From Myxococcus guangdongensis (lineage in GTDB: Bacteria; Myxococcota; Myxococcia; Myxococcales; Myxococcaceae): a stretch of DNA of 64,000 nucleotides. A program made the translations under genes and the position numbers. The first letter of the stretch is position 1, and the number at the start of each line of letters is the position of its first letter. The notes below the pieces were generated by a model. That model was given only the letters and a program-made list of their open reading frames with translations. It was not told where the DNA came from and ran no database searches. This document shows positions 1-8,128 of this stretch, piece by piece. The stretch spans positions 1 to 64,000 of the forward strand of contig NZ_JAJVKW010000013.1 of the NCBI RefSeq assembly GCF_024198255.1, given 5' to 3'.

Positions 1-93
1 TTCATGGAGGAGGTTCTCTCGGAAGTGCGAACGCTCGACATCCACCGAGAGGACTCCTTCCGTAGATTGGTCCCGCTACTCCCATCGGGTCCG
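1..93 (+). CDS. C-terminal tail of a gene cut by the window edge
   Basis: Reading from base 1, an open frame of 30 codons runs to a TAA at 91-93. The peptide (FMEEVLSEVRTLDIHRED, then a basic and hydrophobic end) has the composition of ordinary protein. No start lies in the window, so it would be the end of a gene beginning to the left. The family cannot be identified from this length, and a chance frame is possible. Confidence 0.35.
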
Positions 94-521
94 TAAAGGG
101 ATCGCCGATGACGAACCTCGGTTTAGAAGGAGAGTGCACTCCCGGGAGTGCCTACGGGCCCGTCCAAACATCGATGCCTCCCCAATCCGGCCGCCGCGTC
201 ATGGGGGCGTCAAGGCCACTCCACACCTTGCGTCAACGCGAGTGAGCCATGCGAGCGAGGGGCTTCGTCAGTTCGTTCCGTCTGCCGAAGCGATGTTGTC
301 CCTGCGGCAGAGCGCCCGAACGTCGGGCCACCGCGCCGCTCCAGGCGAAGCCAGTCTCGAACGGTACGGGCAGGACAGCGGCGTGAGCCCCCAGCAGAGC
401 CAGGGCATCACCTTCGAGGTCCTGGGGCCGTTCCACTGAGGCCCGAGGGCTGACACGACTTCCCTATCTCCACTGAACAACGCAGACTCTCGGTGAATCA
501 ACCACAGACCGGGAGGACACC
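94..521. other. intergenic stretch without a recognisable gene
   Basis: About 430 bases with short open frames on both strands. None has a convincing start with a ribosome site or a recognisable protein. It presumably carries the promoter of the lipoprotein esterase at 522. I see no clear repeat or hairpin. Confidence 0.4.
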
Positions 522-1430
522 ATGCGGATGCAATGGATTGCGTTGACCCTCGTGATGGGCGCCGTCGCCTGCGGGGGCGGTTTCGAGGAGGCAGATGCGG
601 AGGCGTGGGGTGAAGCCAAGGCGGGGCTCACCCCCACCACCGAGGACCAGGTGGTGGCTCGACTGCCCGCGAGCACCGGGGCGGTCTTCGCCTATGGAGA
701 ATACCTGCCACCCGGCTACCTGACGTCCGCCACGCACTACCCGATCGTCGTCCACCTGAACGGGATGGGGGAGTTCGGCACCTCGACGACGGAGGCGGAC
801 CTGCTGAACGTGGTGACCCGCCACGGGGCGCTGAGGAACATCCACTTCACGAGCCAGGGCAAGGCGTACTTCGGACAGCGGCAGGTGATGGTCTTCGCGC
901 CGCGCGCGCCGACGAGCTGGCCGGCGGCGGACATCGAGACGTTCATCAACTTCCTCGTCGCCAACTACCGCGTGGACACGACGCGCATCTACCTGACGGG
1001 CATCAGCGCCGGAGGCCACGGAGCCTGGCGCTACGCGTATACCTACGGCAGCCGGCTGGCCGCGCTGGCGCCCATGGCCACCAGCATCGGTGCGCCGGGC
1101 CCCACCATCACCCAACTGAAGAACGTGCCCGTGTGGGCGGTGCATTCGTACGGGGACAGCCTCTCGTACACCGCCGACCGCTCCTGGTTGACGGGCGTGA
1201 CGAAGAACTACGGCCTGAGTCAATCGCTCCAGGTGCCAGCGCCGTCCCAGACCGTGACATACCTCTTCCCGGGCGCCAGCAGCCCCGCCTGGACGTCACA
1301 GCCCGGCGTGGTGGCCACCGGGAACGCCATCGCGCGCTTCACCGTGCTGCCCGGCACCGCGCACGACTGCTGGACCCAGCAGTATGACAACTACGCGTTC
1401 TGGGACTGGCTGCTCGCACAGCACCGCTGA
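522..1430 (+). CDS. secreted alpha/beta-hydrolase (esterase/peptidase-like) lipoprotein
   Basis: This 302-residue protein begins with a signal peptide ending in a lipobox-like GAVAC at residues 13-17, so it should be lipidated and exported. The body is an alpha/beta hydrolase of the kind annotated as PHB depolymerase-like esterase or predicted peptidase. The nucleophile elbow reads GISAGGHG, a VHSYGDS segment can supply the acid, and GTAHDCW near the end supplies the catalytic His. Substrate is not predictable beyond an ester or peptide bond. The ATG at 522 follows a GGGAGG-like site. The gene stands alone and ends before a strong hairpin shared with the convergent gene. Confidence 0.75.
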   Translation: MRMQWIALTLVMGAVACGGGFEEADAEAWGEAKAGLTPTTEDQVVARLPASTGAVFAYGEYLPPGYLTSATHYPIVVHLNGMGEFGTSTTEADLLNVVTRHGALRNIHFTSQGKAYFGQRQVMVFAPRAPTSWPAADIETFINFLVANYRVDTTRIYLTGISAGGHGAWRYAYTYGSRLAALAPMATSIGAPGPTITQLKNVPVWAVHSYGDSLSYTADRSWLTGVTKNYGLSQSLQVPAPSQTVTYLFPGASSPAWTSQPGVVATGNAIARFTVLPGTAHDCWTQQYDNYAFWDWLLAQHR

Positions 1431-1513
1431 CACGGGGTGCACTGGACGCGCTCCTGCCGGGATGAGTCGGCTGCCACGTCATGAGCGCGTCAACGCCACT
1501 TCCAGCAGCGCGT

Positions 1514-1571
1514 GAGACAGGCGCGCCCGGCCCGGCTCGAAGATGGGCCGAGGCGGCTGCGCGCCTGTCTC
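1514..1571. terminator. bidirectional hairpin between convergent genes
   Basis: A perfect 13-base inverted repeat has arms GAGACAGGCGCGC at 1514-1526 and its complement at 1559-1571. A smaller GGCCC/GGGCC hairpin lies in the loop. It sits between the rightward gene ending at 1430 and the leftward gene ending at 1594, as a shared terminator would. There is no marked T-run. Confidence 0.6.
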
Positions 1572-1593
1572 TTCGCGGCGTGCGCCCGAGGGC

Positions 1594-2847
1594 CTAATCC
1601 TTCAACGCCTTCACGGGATAGCTGCCGGAGTAGGAACGGAATCGCTGCTCCAGCTTTCCGGGCACGAGCACGCCTGAGTTGAACAGCTTCAGCAGGAAGT
1701 CCTCGTACGTCGTCCACCGGGAGAAGTCCGCTCGCCGAAGCTCCTCGTAGAGCACGTAGGCCAACACGTGCATTCCATCGTCGTGGTCGCGGAAGAAGGC
1801 CGCGCCCGTGAGCGGCTTGCCATCCCTCGCGCGGAGCAGACCCTGGCGCTCGCTGACGAAGACGTCGATGGCCTCGGCGCAGTCCTCCTCCGTCAGCCCC
1901 TTGGCGGTGGTGTAGCCGAACGCCGGGTCGTGCTCGCGCACCAGTCGCTGGAAGTAGGGGTCCGCCTCCAAGGCCGTCAACCGCGCGTCGATGGCGCCCT
2001 CGCGCTTGAACGGCGGGTGGAGCAGCTCGTGGACGGCCGTCTTCACCGTGACGCTCAGCGGGTAGGTGAGGTCGGTGAGGAAGTTCCAGCCCGTCACCCG
2101 GATGCCGTGGGGTTTGGCGAACTTCAGCACGTGGGCGTTGAGTTCCTCCACGTGGAGCGCCCGGCCGAGGACGTCCTCGTCCCAGCCCACCACGTCATGG
2201 GGCGCCACCTGGACGCCGAGCTGCGCGATGGCCTGCTCGACCTGGGGCAGGTACTCCGCGCGCCAGATGCGCGAGAAGCCAATGCGCTGGAGAAAGGCGA
2301 ACAGCACGCCCAGGTCCTGGCGCACGTCCTCCATCTCGGTGAAGTCGGAGTCCTCGCTGTAGCTCGTCGCCTGGAAGTCCCGGCGCATCGCCGTCCAGGC
2401 GGCATCGTCCGACACCGTCCTGGACAGGCCCTCCACGGTGGTGGCGCCCGTGACGGAGAAGACGAGCGTCAGGTAGGGCCCCACCATCTTCCCGGCCTGC
2501 TTTCCCATCCGCTCGGTCAGGTGCGCGAGCGCGGCCTTCTCCCCGGGCTCGAGCAGGGCGGAGAAGCGCTCAAACTCCTCAGGATAGAACCGCGTGTAGA
2601 ACGCGTCACCACGGAGCAGGTTCAGCAGGCAGAGGGCGTCGTAGGCCTCGGAGGGACGCAGCACCCAGTGCGTGCGTCTGGCCTCCACGCGAGTGACGGC
2701 CGGCGCGGGAGAGGTGGGGACCACCTGCCGTGATGCGCAGCCGGATGATGCCAGCCACAGCGTGGCGACGAGGGCCACGGCGGGCAGGCCCCGGCGGGAG
2801 TCGGAGGTCGGGGCGGGAACGGGGGAAGCGAGCGGGTCCGGAGTCAT
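1594..2847 (-). CDS. putative lipoprotein with HExxH motif, unknown family
   Basis: A 417-residue protein with a long N-terminal export signal ending at a possible lipobox (LASSGC, Cys about residue 37). The most telling feature is HELLH inside VKTAVHELLHPP (about residue 270), a zinc-metalloprotease-type HExxH, with downstream acidic residues (ALEADP, EEDCAEAIDVF) that could give a third ligand. I do not recognise the family and protease activity is inferred. The gene lies 45 bases downstream of the AraC regulator on the same strand, so the two may be co-transcribed. Confidence 0.65.
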   Translation of the reverse strand: MTPDPLASPVPAPTSDSRRGLPAVALVATLWLASSGCASRQVVPTSPAPAVTRVEARRTHWVLRPSEAYDALCLLNLLRGDAFYTRFYPEEFERFSALLEPGEKAALAHLTERMGKQAGKMVGPYLTLVFSVTGATTVEGLSRTVSDDAAWTAMRRDFQATSYSEDSDFTEMEDVRQDLGVLFAFLQRIGFSRIWRAEYLPQVEQAIAQLGVQVAPHDVVGWDEDVLGRALHVEELNAHVLKFAKPHGIRVTGWNFLTDLTYPLSVTVKTAVHELLHPPFKREGAIDARLTALEADPYFQRLVREHDPAFGYTTAKGLTEEDCAEAIDVFVSERQGLLRARDGKPLTGAAFFRDHDDGMHVLAYVLYEELRRADFSRWTTYEDFLLKLFNSGVLVPGKLEQRFRSYSGSYPVKALKD

Positions 2848-2892
2848 GGCGCGGAAGCTGCCCCGTCCGCGCGAGGACGTCTTGGACAGAAC

Positions 2893-3738
2893 TCATCCCA
2901 TTGGACGAAACGAGCGACCCGCGAGCAGCCGCCGGTACTCGGCCGGGGTCAGGTGGAGGCGGCGGCTGAACTCGCGCGTCATGTGACTCTGGTCGCAGTA
3001 GCCCGCCTCCAGCGCGATGACGCTGAGGGGCTGCGCCGTCTCTCGCAGTGCCCGGCTGGCGCGCTCCAGTCGGGAGCGGCGCAGGTGGTCGACGGGGGTG
3101 CACTGAAAGAACTGGCGGAAGCCGCGACCCAGTTGCGTGGGGCTCACCCCCGCCTCGCGAGCCAGTTGCGCGAGCGTGGGAGGCGGCCCCCGGACCGCAT
3201 CGAGCGACTCCCGCACCCGTGCGAGCCACGCGGGAGGGACCGACGCCTTCGGGGGCACCGTGGCGCGCACGGCCTCGGCCAGCAGCTCCAACGCCAGCCC
3301 TTCGATGGCCAGCGCCGCCAGGTCATCCCCGCTGCGGAACTCCTGATAGAGGCGCGCGGTCAACGAGGACAGTCGCGCCGACGTCAGCTCCATCCGGCTG
3401 TCCAGCCGGGAGACGAGGGGGTAGCGCGACCGCCAGACCGACTCGGAGAAGTCGACGTTGAAGGTGCGGGTGAGCCGACCGGCGATGCGCTGCTCGTGGG
3501 CGACCTCGGGTTCCTGAAAGGCCACCGACCTGGGAGGACATTCCCGGGCACGTCGTTCCAACACGTCGGTGAAGCCGCCTTCCAGCGTGAGCCGGAAGCC
3601 CGCGTGCTGGTGCCGGTGCCGGGGGAGGACGACGTCGGGAGGATAGGTGCTCTCCGTCAGGACGAGCCCTGCCACCTCCAGGCGCTGGAGCGGCGTGCCG
3701 AGATAGCGACCAAATCCAAGGACGGGTGCGGAGGGCAC
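2893..3738 (-). CDS. AraC-family transcriptional regulator
   Basis: A 281-residue protein with an N-terminal cupin-like sensor region (PRHRHQHAGFRLTLEGG, about residues 40-56) and a C-terminal double helix-turn-helix. The DNA-binding part begins near TLAQLAREAGVSPTQLGRGFRQ and ends with the family hallmark AGYCDQSHMTREFSRRLHLTP (here split: GYCDQSHMTREF and LHLTPAEYR). The GTG start at 3738 has AGGGA five bases upstream. A 12-base palindrome lies just upstream and may be its own operator. It probably controls the adjacent HExxH lipoprotein gene. The effector is unknown. Confidence 0.9.
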   Translation of the reverse strand: MPSAPVLGFGRYLGTPLQRLEVAGLVLTESTYPPDVVLPRHRHQHAGFRLTLEGGFTDVLERRARECPPRSVAFQEPEVAHEQRIAGRLTRTFNVDFSESVWRSRYPLVSRLDSRMELTSARLSSLTARLYQEFRSGDDLAALAIEGLALELLAEAVRATVPPKASVPPAWLARVRESLDAVRGPPPTLAQLAREAGVSPTQLGRGFRQFFQCTPVDHLRRSRLERASRALRETAQPLSVIALEAGYCDQSHMTREFSRRLHLTPAEYRRLLAGRSFRPMG

Positions 3739-3764
3739 GAAGTCCCTATGCCCAGCCCGTGAAT

Positions 3765-3776
3765 CGATTGCAATCG
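3765..3776. promoter_or_regulatory. perfect 12-base palindrome upstream of AraC gene
   Basis: CGATTGCAATCG is self-complementary and lies 27 bases upstream of the GTG start of the AraC-type regulator, a suitable place for an operator or promoter element. AraC proteins more often bind direct repeats, so another factor may be responsible. Confidence 0.35.
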
Positions 3777-4155
3777 CCAGGCGCCATCCTCGAGCCCAGG
3801 TCGAGCGCGCCGCACCGCCGGGCGAAACTGCTTTCGGGCGGCAACCTGGCGCGACAACGCAATGAGAGGACGCGGGTCAGGCCGGCCGCGATGGGCCACG
3901 AGGCCACCGGGACAGGGCTTCGCTCATCCCAGGTCCCGCGCGCAGCGGGGCCCCGTGACTCGGTATCCTCGGCCTCTTCGCGCGGCGCAGACGCTCCGAG
4001 ACGAATCCCGGCGTGTCTCGGCCGCATTGCTCGACCTGCGACAGCCAACGCCATGGAAGGCGCGCCGGCGCCCCTCTTCGACAGGGCTGAATCCATACAG
4101 GGTCGCCAGCGCAGGTCGGCAATGCGCGAGGCGGGCCCGTGGCACGAGACCGACG
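3777..4155. other. intergenic region, no gene supported
   Basis: About 380 bases between the divergent-facing upstream side of the AraC gene and the 3' end of the monooxygenase-like gene. Open frames occur on both strands, as expected at this GC content. None has a plausible ribosome site or recognisable sequence. Confidence 0.4.
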
Positions 4156-4491
4156 TCACAACGCGACGTTGACCGCGACCCCCTCACGCCCGGTCGCCCA
4201 CTCGCGCAAGTACGCGTTGAGTTCCCCGAAGAACGATATCGACACCAGGTCCGACACCGCGAAGAGGTCCCGGAGCAGCGCGCCCACATGGTTGTTATGT
4301 GTTTCGGCGGCGTCAGCGTCCACGTACTCCTCGATGATCGAATAGTGACCGGGCTTCTGCGTGGTGAACCACTGGTAGCGCAATGTCCCCGGCTCGGTCG
4401 CGGCGACCGAGGCCAATGCCCGCGCCGCTCGGAGGAACTCCGTCTCCCCACCGGTCCGTGTCTTGAACTCACAAATCACCAGAAGGCTCAT
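4156..4491 (-). CDS. antibiotic biosynthesis monooxygenase (ABM)-fold protein
   Basis: A small protein of about 111 residues beginning MSLLVICEFKTRTGG. It has the ABM/dimeric alpha-beta barrel pattern: a first strand VICEFKT, a helix of alternating Ala and Arg (FLRAARALASVAATEPG), strands LRYQWFTTQ and HYSIIEEYVD, and the typical N(N)HVGALLRDLF helix. Members range from quinone-type monooxygenases to haem or redox stress proteins, so the reaction is open. The start at 4491 is preferred over an upstream in-frame ATG at 4542 because AGGAG lies six bases before it. It stands alone. Confidence 0.7.
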   Translation of the reverse strand: MSLLVICEFKTRTGGETEFLRAARALASVAATEPGTLRYQWFTTQKPGHYSIIEEYVDADAAETHNNHVGALLRDLFAVSDLVSISFFGELNAYLREWATGREGVAVNVAL

Positions 4492-4816
4492 TCGACGCTC
4501 CTGCACAGGCTGCATTCCGAGGGATGGCGTTCGTCGTACCATCCGACAGACTCGAAGTCGTCAACGAACGCAGGCCCGTGGAGCCGCCCTTCCCGCGGCA
4601 TCCTCTTGACGCACACATGGCGCAGCGTCCTGAGTCTGGCGCGGGCAGGTTCGGTCCTGCGCTGGCGTCCGGTGCGGGGACGACTCCCTGGAGAAGGGTG
4701 ACGGATGCACGAGTCCGATTTGATCGCGGACGGAGATGCCTCCCACCGGACGGGTCAGCTGGGCGTCCCGGAAGTGACGGCGCTCGCGGCAGCGCTTCCG
4801 GTCGGTGACAGGATGT

Positions 4817-5011
4817 TGGCTGCGGCAGGGTGGGCGCCAGCGCTTCGGAGCGGGCCAGGAAGCGCTGGATGTCGCGTGTCGTCGTCCGCAGGTCCCCGGC
4901 AATCTGCCGCGGGGGATGGCCCCGGGCGGCCATCCACGCCGCCTGACATCTGTCACGCAGGCGGCGCGCCTCCGTCGTACGGAAGCACGTCTCCAGCTCG
5001 CTCCGCGCCAC
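4817..5011 (-). pseudogene. relic of an IS630-type transposase N-terminus
   Basis: Read leftward from a GTG at 5011, the first 60 or so residues include LRDRCQAAWMAARGHPPRQI and TTTRDIQRFLARSE, which resemble the N-terminal helix-turn-helix of IS630/Tc1-type transposases. After this the frame dissolves into Pro/Arg-rich sequence with no DDE core, so only a degenerate fragment remains. Assigning the IS630 group rests on recall of this domain. Confidence 0.45.
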
Positions 5012-5020
5012 TCAGCTGGA

Positions 5021-5054
5021 GAGCAAGCGCGACGATGAACCGTCGCGCTTGCTC
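5021..5054. terminator. strong 14-base-pair hairpin
   Basis: A perfect inverted repeat with arms GAGCAAGCGCGACG (5021-5034) and CGTCGCGCTTGCTC (5041-5054) and a six-base loop. It lies 51 bases downstream of the bacteriocin-like gene that ends at 5105 and is the likely terminator for it. It may equally be an end of the adjacent transposase relic. No T-run follows. Confidence 0.55.
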
Positions 5055-5104
5055 ATTTGAAAGCGACCTTCGAGCGTTGGAGCTAGGTTGGCCGTGTCCT
5101 CACA

Positions 5105-5707
5105 TCACCCACAGAGGCCGTCACAGCGAAATTGATAGAAGGTCCCGCATCCACTGGTCTGCACCTTGCACGAGTAGGCCCGGCACGTGTTGTTCCCACA
5201 GTACTGACTCACCCTGCTGCACTGGCACAGCGGCGCCAATCCTGGCGGAGCATCCGCGGGTGCTTCCACGGGCCCCAGCGTGGCCACGATGGCGATGGCT
5301 TCCTCTGCTCCAAAGGCATCCCGGATCTGCGCTCCAATGAGGGCGAGGCTCGGATGCTCCTCCTGGGTGAAGAGCTCGGGAGTGATCAGCGCGAGCGCGG
5401 ACTTCAGGGCCGCGACTTGCGGCCTGGAGAGGTTCGGATGGGAGGCGGCGTACTGGCTGAGATGCTCACGCCAGAGCGACGCCTTTTTGACAGGTGAGAG
5501 CTCCGCGACGACGGCCTTTCGATAGGCCACTGGGAGGTGGCTCAGGTCCTTCAGCTCTGTCGGGAGATTTCCTGCATGGGCATTGACCCAGTCCTGAACC
5601 TGCTTCTGTGCCGCCTCGCACGAGTCTTCCGCGGACGCCGACGTCGGCGCCAGCAGCGTTGCAACCGCCAGAAGCGCGACTCCGAGAGACAGTAGCGTGC
5701 CTTTCAC
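5105..5707 (-). CDS. fulvocin C-like bacteriocin precursor
   Basis: A 200-residue preproprotein. The GTG start at 5707 is chosen because GGAAAGGAAG lies just upstream and it gives a clean signal peptide (LLSLGVALLAVATLLAPTSASA, cleavage near ASA-ED). Residues about 27-150 form a helical, Cys-poor pro-region, followed by a Pro/Ala linker (APADAPPGLAP). The last 41 residues hold eight cysteines with spacing C-x-C-x6-C-x4-C-x4-C-x6-C-x7-C-x3-C. From recall, mature fulvocin C of Myxococcus fulvus is a 45-residue bacteriocin with eight cysteines and the same C-x-C-x6-YC opening and x6-GCGT middle. The tail is therefore probably a disulfide-stabilised bacteriocin released from an exported precursor. 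No dedicated immunity or transport gene is adjacent. Confidence 0.75.
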   Translation of the reverse strand: MKGTLLSLGVALLAVATLLAPTSASAEDSCEAAQKQVQDWVNAHAGNLPTELKDLSHLPVAYRKAVVAELSPVKKASLWREHLSQYAASHPNLSRPQVAALKSALALITPELFTQEEHPSLALIGAQIRDAFGAEEAIAIVATLGPVEAPADAPPGLAPLCQCSRVSQYCGNNTCRAYSCKVQTSGCGTFYQFRCDGLCG

Positions 5708-6015
5708 GATGTGTCTTCCTTTCCGTACACGAGTCACCCCACCGGGAATTCCGCTGGGAGCTCGGACGGGAAGAGGGACTGCGCCATCACGCGTCCCAAA
5801 ATAATCTCTCCGCCGTGCCCGTGGAGGCGAAGGGCGAGGTGGAGCACCGGGGCGTACCCGGCGGCTTCCGCGTGCGGCCGGGCTCGACACCGTCTGCGGA
5901 GGCAAGCCCTCACACGCCGCGGACAGCGGCCGTGCGGGCCGAGAGTGGCCACGGGAGCCCCAGGCCTGGGACTCGGTCATCACGATGCGGCCTCGGACTT
6001 ATGACCGCGCACCCC
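5708..6015. other. leader/intergenic region upstream of bacteriocin-like gene
   Basis: Just over 300 bases. The reading frame of the bacteriocin gene continues open upstream to 5983, but the extra 92 residues are Arg/Pro/Ser-rich, lack a domain and would bury the signal peptide. I treat this as non-coding promoter and leader sequence. Confidence 0.4.
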
Positions 6016-6597
6016 TCAAGGCAGATATTGCTGGGTGGAGATCTCCTCTGGACCAGAGCCCTTCATCCTCTTATGCGAAACACTGTAGGAATTCCCATCC
6101 CAGAAAATCTGCTGATAGCGGAGTCCATCCAACTTGCCTTGATTCCTCAGGTTGTTCCAGTCGGTCTGATTGACACGAATGACGGCGCTCGAGGCACAGC
6201 AATTGAATGTATACTTGCGCTCGGGGAAGCCGCTGTTGGAGCGACTGATGAATGCACAATTCGAGAGGTACATATTCGCAACGAGCACTGAATCCGCCGC
6301 GCCCATGTAACCCGACTCGATACACGACTGCGTGTCCCCTTCGACGCGAGGCTGCTTGAGCAGGGCCTCCATCTTGGCAGCCACCTCTGGAGAAGGCCCT
6401 TTATACGCCTTCTTGTTGGAGGGCTGCTTCGTCTCAGGGCCTAGCGTCTCGGTCACAGGAGCGGCCTTGGTGGGCTCATCCTGGTGCTTCACTGGCTTCA
6501 CTGCCTGATTGGGAGCGGGGCCAGCCCCTTTGTTCTGCTCTTCAGCGTGCGCAATCACTCCGATACAAACCAGGGCCACCAACAAGCTACGGACCAT
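6016..6597 (-). CDS. secreted cysteine-containing protein of unknown function
   Basis: A 193-residue protein with a clear signal peptide (VRSLLVALVCIGVIAHA, cleavage near AHA-EE). A Lys/Pro/Thr-rich low-complexity stretch follows (residues 20-70), then a compact C-terminal domain with several cysteines (QSCIESG, LSNCAF, FNCCASS). The cysteines suggest disulfides in the periplasm or outside the cell. A GGAGG site precedes the ATG by five bases. No family is recognised. It lies upstream of the bacteriocin-like gene on the same strand, but the 309-base gap argues for separate transcription. Confidence 0.65.
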   Translation of the reverse strand: MVRSLLVALVCIGVIAHAEEQNKGAGPAPNQAVKPVKHQDEPTKAAPVTETLGPETKQPSNKKAYKGPSPEVAAKMEALLKQPRVEGDTQSCIESGYMGAADSVLVANMYLSNCAFISRSNSGFPERKYTFNCCASSAVIRVNQTDWNNLRNQGKLDGLRYQQIFWDGNSYSVSHKRMKGSGPEEISTQQYLP

Positions 6598-6887
6598 TGA
6601 ATCCTCCGTCCGATGTTGATTGCTGCGCGACGGAAGGTCGGGGGAATACCTGGCTCGGTCAATCCAGCAGAAATACCGAGTGCTTGGTTTTGGACACGAT
6701 CGAAACCAAGAGCGGAGCGTACAGAATCAGCGCTCCGTGCCGGCGATGCCGAGGAGCAAAAACACCAAGCGTGCTGCTTCAGGGGAGCCACCAGGTTGCT
6801 GTCGTCAGGCTCAGGCAGCGTCACGTTGGTGGGCCGCGGCGCACCAAGCACCTTCGCGGTGAGGGTGAACGACGAGATACAAGGCTC
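6598..6887. other. intergenic region, nothing recognised
   Basis: About 290 bases between the secreted Cys protein (starts 6597) and the end of the SUKH-like gene. It probably contains the promoter for the former. No convincing gene or hairpin was found. Confidence 0.35.
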
Positions 6888-7967
6888 TCATTTCGACTCC
6901 AAGCGCTTCGCGACCGCGACGGTGTCCCACGCACCGGTCATCGCGGTCTGTTCGTCCTTGCCGACCCGCACGGCCCTCGCTTCGACGATGAGCAGCTTCG
7001 CGTCGTCCATCGACACCAACGTCGGCTGCGACAGCGCGAGCTCGGCGAGCACGGTGGCGGAGCGCTGTCGGTACAACTTGAGGTAGTCGGCGTGCAGTCG
7101 GCTGGTGCCAGCGCGGCAGCTCGCGAGCATCTGCCAGCCGAGACGACGCCGCTCCTCGGGGTCCTCGCTCGCGTCGAGCGCGAGTGACAACGCGTAAAGC
7201 GAGCCGCTCATCGACAGCAGCTTCTTCGCGGTTGCGCGCGCGCCCGGTAGATCTCCGGCGGCGACCTGCTGGAGCCCGCGCATCAACGCCAGGTGAAACG
7301 CCTTCTCATCGTGTGCGCGCTCAACGGGAACCGTGATATCGGCGGGCACCTCGACGAGCTGTTTCACCTTCGGGCGCGGCGCGCGGTCCTGGAGCAACGC
7401 GATGAAGTGGTCGACCCGCGCGGCGAGCCAGTCGTCGAACGTCCCCAGCGTCTCGAGCTCACGCTCTTCGAACGGCTGCATCAGATGATGGTCTTCGAAG
7501 CGAATGACGAGCGCATCACCGCGCTCGTTCTTCACGCGCGCGTCGAACGCGAAGCTGTCGCTGTAGCCATCGTGAAAGACCCACAGGTGCTCCGACGCTT
7601 CTTCACCCGCAAGCTCGTGGAGATCGATGCAACCGTTGGCATCCGGCAAGTCGACGAGCGTCCACGCGCCGGTGTTCTGCAACGAGAACGCACCCTCGGG
7701 AGCGTCGGTGTCCGGCGCGAGCCAGGTCAGCGACCCATGCATCTGGAGGAACAGGCGATACGACGCCGGCACGAAGTCGGGCACCAACACCTTGAAGGGC
7801 GCACCCTTCAGCCAACGTCCGACACGCGTCGTCGCAGTGCCCAGCTCGAGGCCCTTCGGCGCCTTCTTCTGCGCTTCCAATACCATGCCGCGATGTGCAC
7901 CTTCCGCGACGAAGGCGCACAACTTCTCGACCACGACATGCCCGCGTCGGCCGTCTCCACTTTCCAT
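6888..7967 (-). CDS. SMI1/KNR4 (SUKH)-like domain protein
   Basis: About 359 residues from MESGDGRRGHVV. The N-terminal half resembles SUKH domains: VPASYRLFLQMHGSLTW, a glycine-containing GCIDLHELAGEE, and HLWVFHDGYSDSFAFD followed by ALVIRFEDHH. The C-terminal half is helical and Ala/Leu-rich (GLQQVAAGDLPGARATAKK). SUKH proteins often act as immunity factors against polymorphic toxins, but many are free-standing and uncharacterised. The start at 7967 has GGAGAG upstream and is better than the ATG 13 codons earlier. It lies downstream of the WD40-like gene on the same strand. Confidence 0.6.
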   Translation of the reverse strand: MESGDGRRGHVVVEKLCAFVAEGAHRGMVLEAQKKAPKGLELGTATTRVGRWLKGAPFKVLVPDFVPASYRLFLQMHGSLTWLAPDTDAPEGAFSLQNTGAWTLVDLPDANGCIDLHELAGEEASEHLWVFHDGYSDSFAFDARVKNERGDALVIRFEDHHLMQPFEERELETLGTFDDWLAARVDHFIALLQDRAPRPKVKQLVEVPADITVPVERAHDEKAFHLALMRGLQQVAAGDLPGARATAKKLLSMSGSLYALSLALDASEDPEERRRLGWQMLASCRAGTSRLHADYLKLYRQRSATVLAELALSQPTLVSMDDAKLLIVEARAVRVGKDEQTAMTGAWDTVAVAKRLESK

Positions 7968-8128
7968 GATACGCTCTCCGCACGGCAGGTGATTGCGCCT
8001 TGGCATGACGGGCGTCGACAGTGAGCGGCAGCGTCCACCCGAAGTGCTGCCGGAAGTCTACGAGCCCTGGGTACTCCTCGTCATCGGGGCTCGGGAGACC
8101 TGGCTCGAGAGCGAGCCTCTGAAGCGAA

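Noticed and set aside
5707..5983. Longer N-terminus for the bacteriocin precursor
   Set aside because: The extra 92 residues are Arg/Pro/Ser-rich and would place the signal peptide internally. The GTG at 5707 has a good ribosome site.
8000..8128. Leftward frame reading LALEPGLPSPDDEEYPGLVD between the WD40-like and SUKH-like genes
   Set aside because: It looks protein-like, but it has no independent start, runs into both neighbours out of frame and matches no family I recognise. Possibly a relic, not supportable as a gene.
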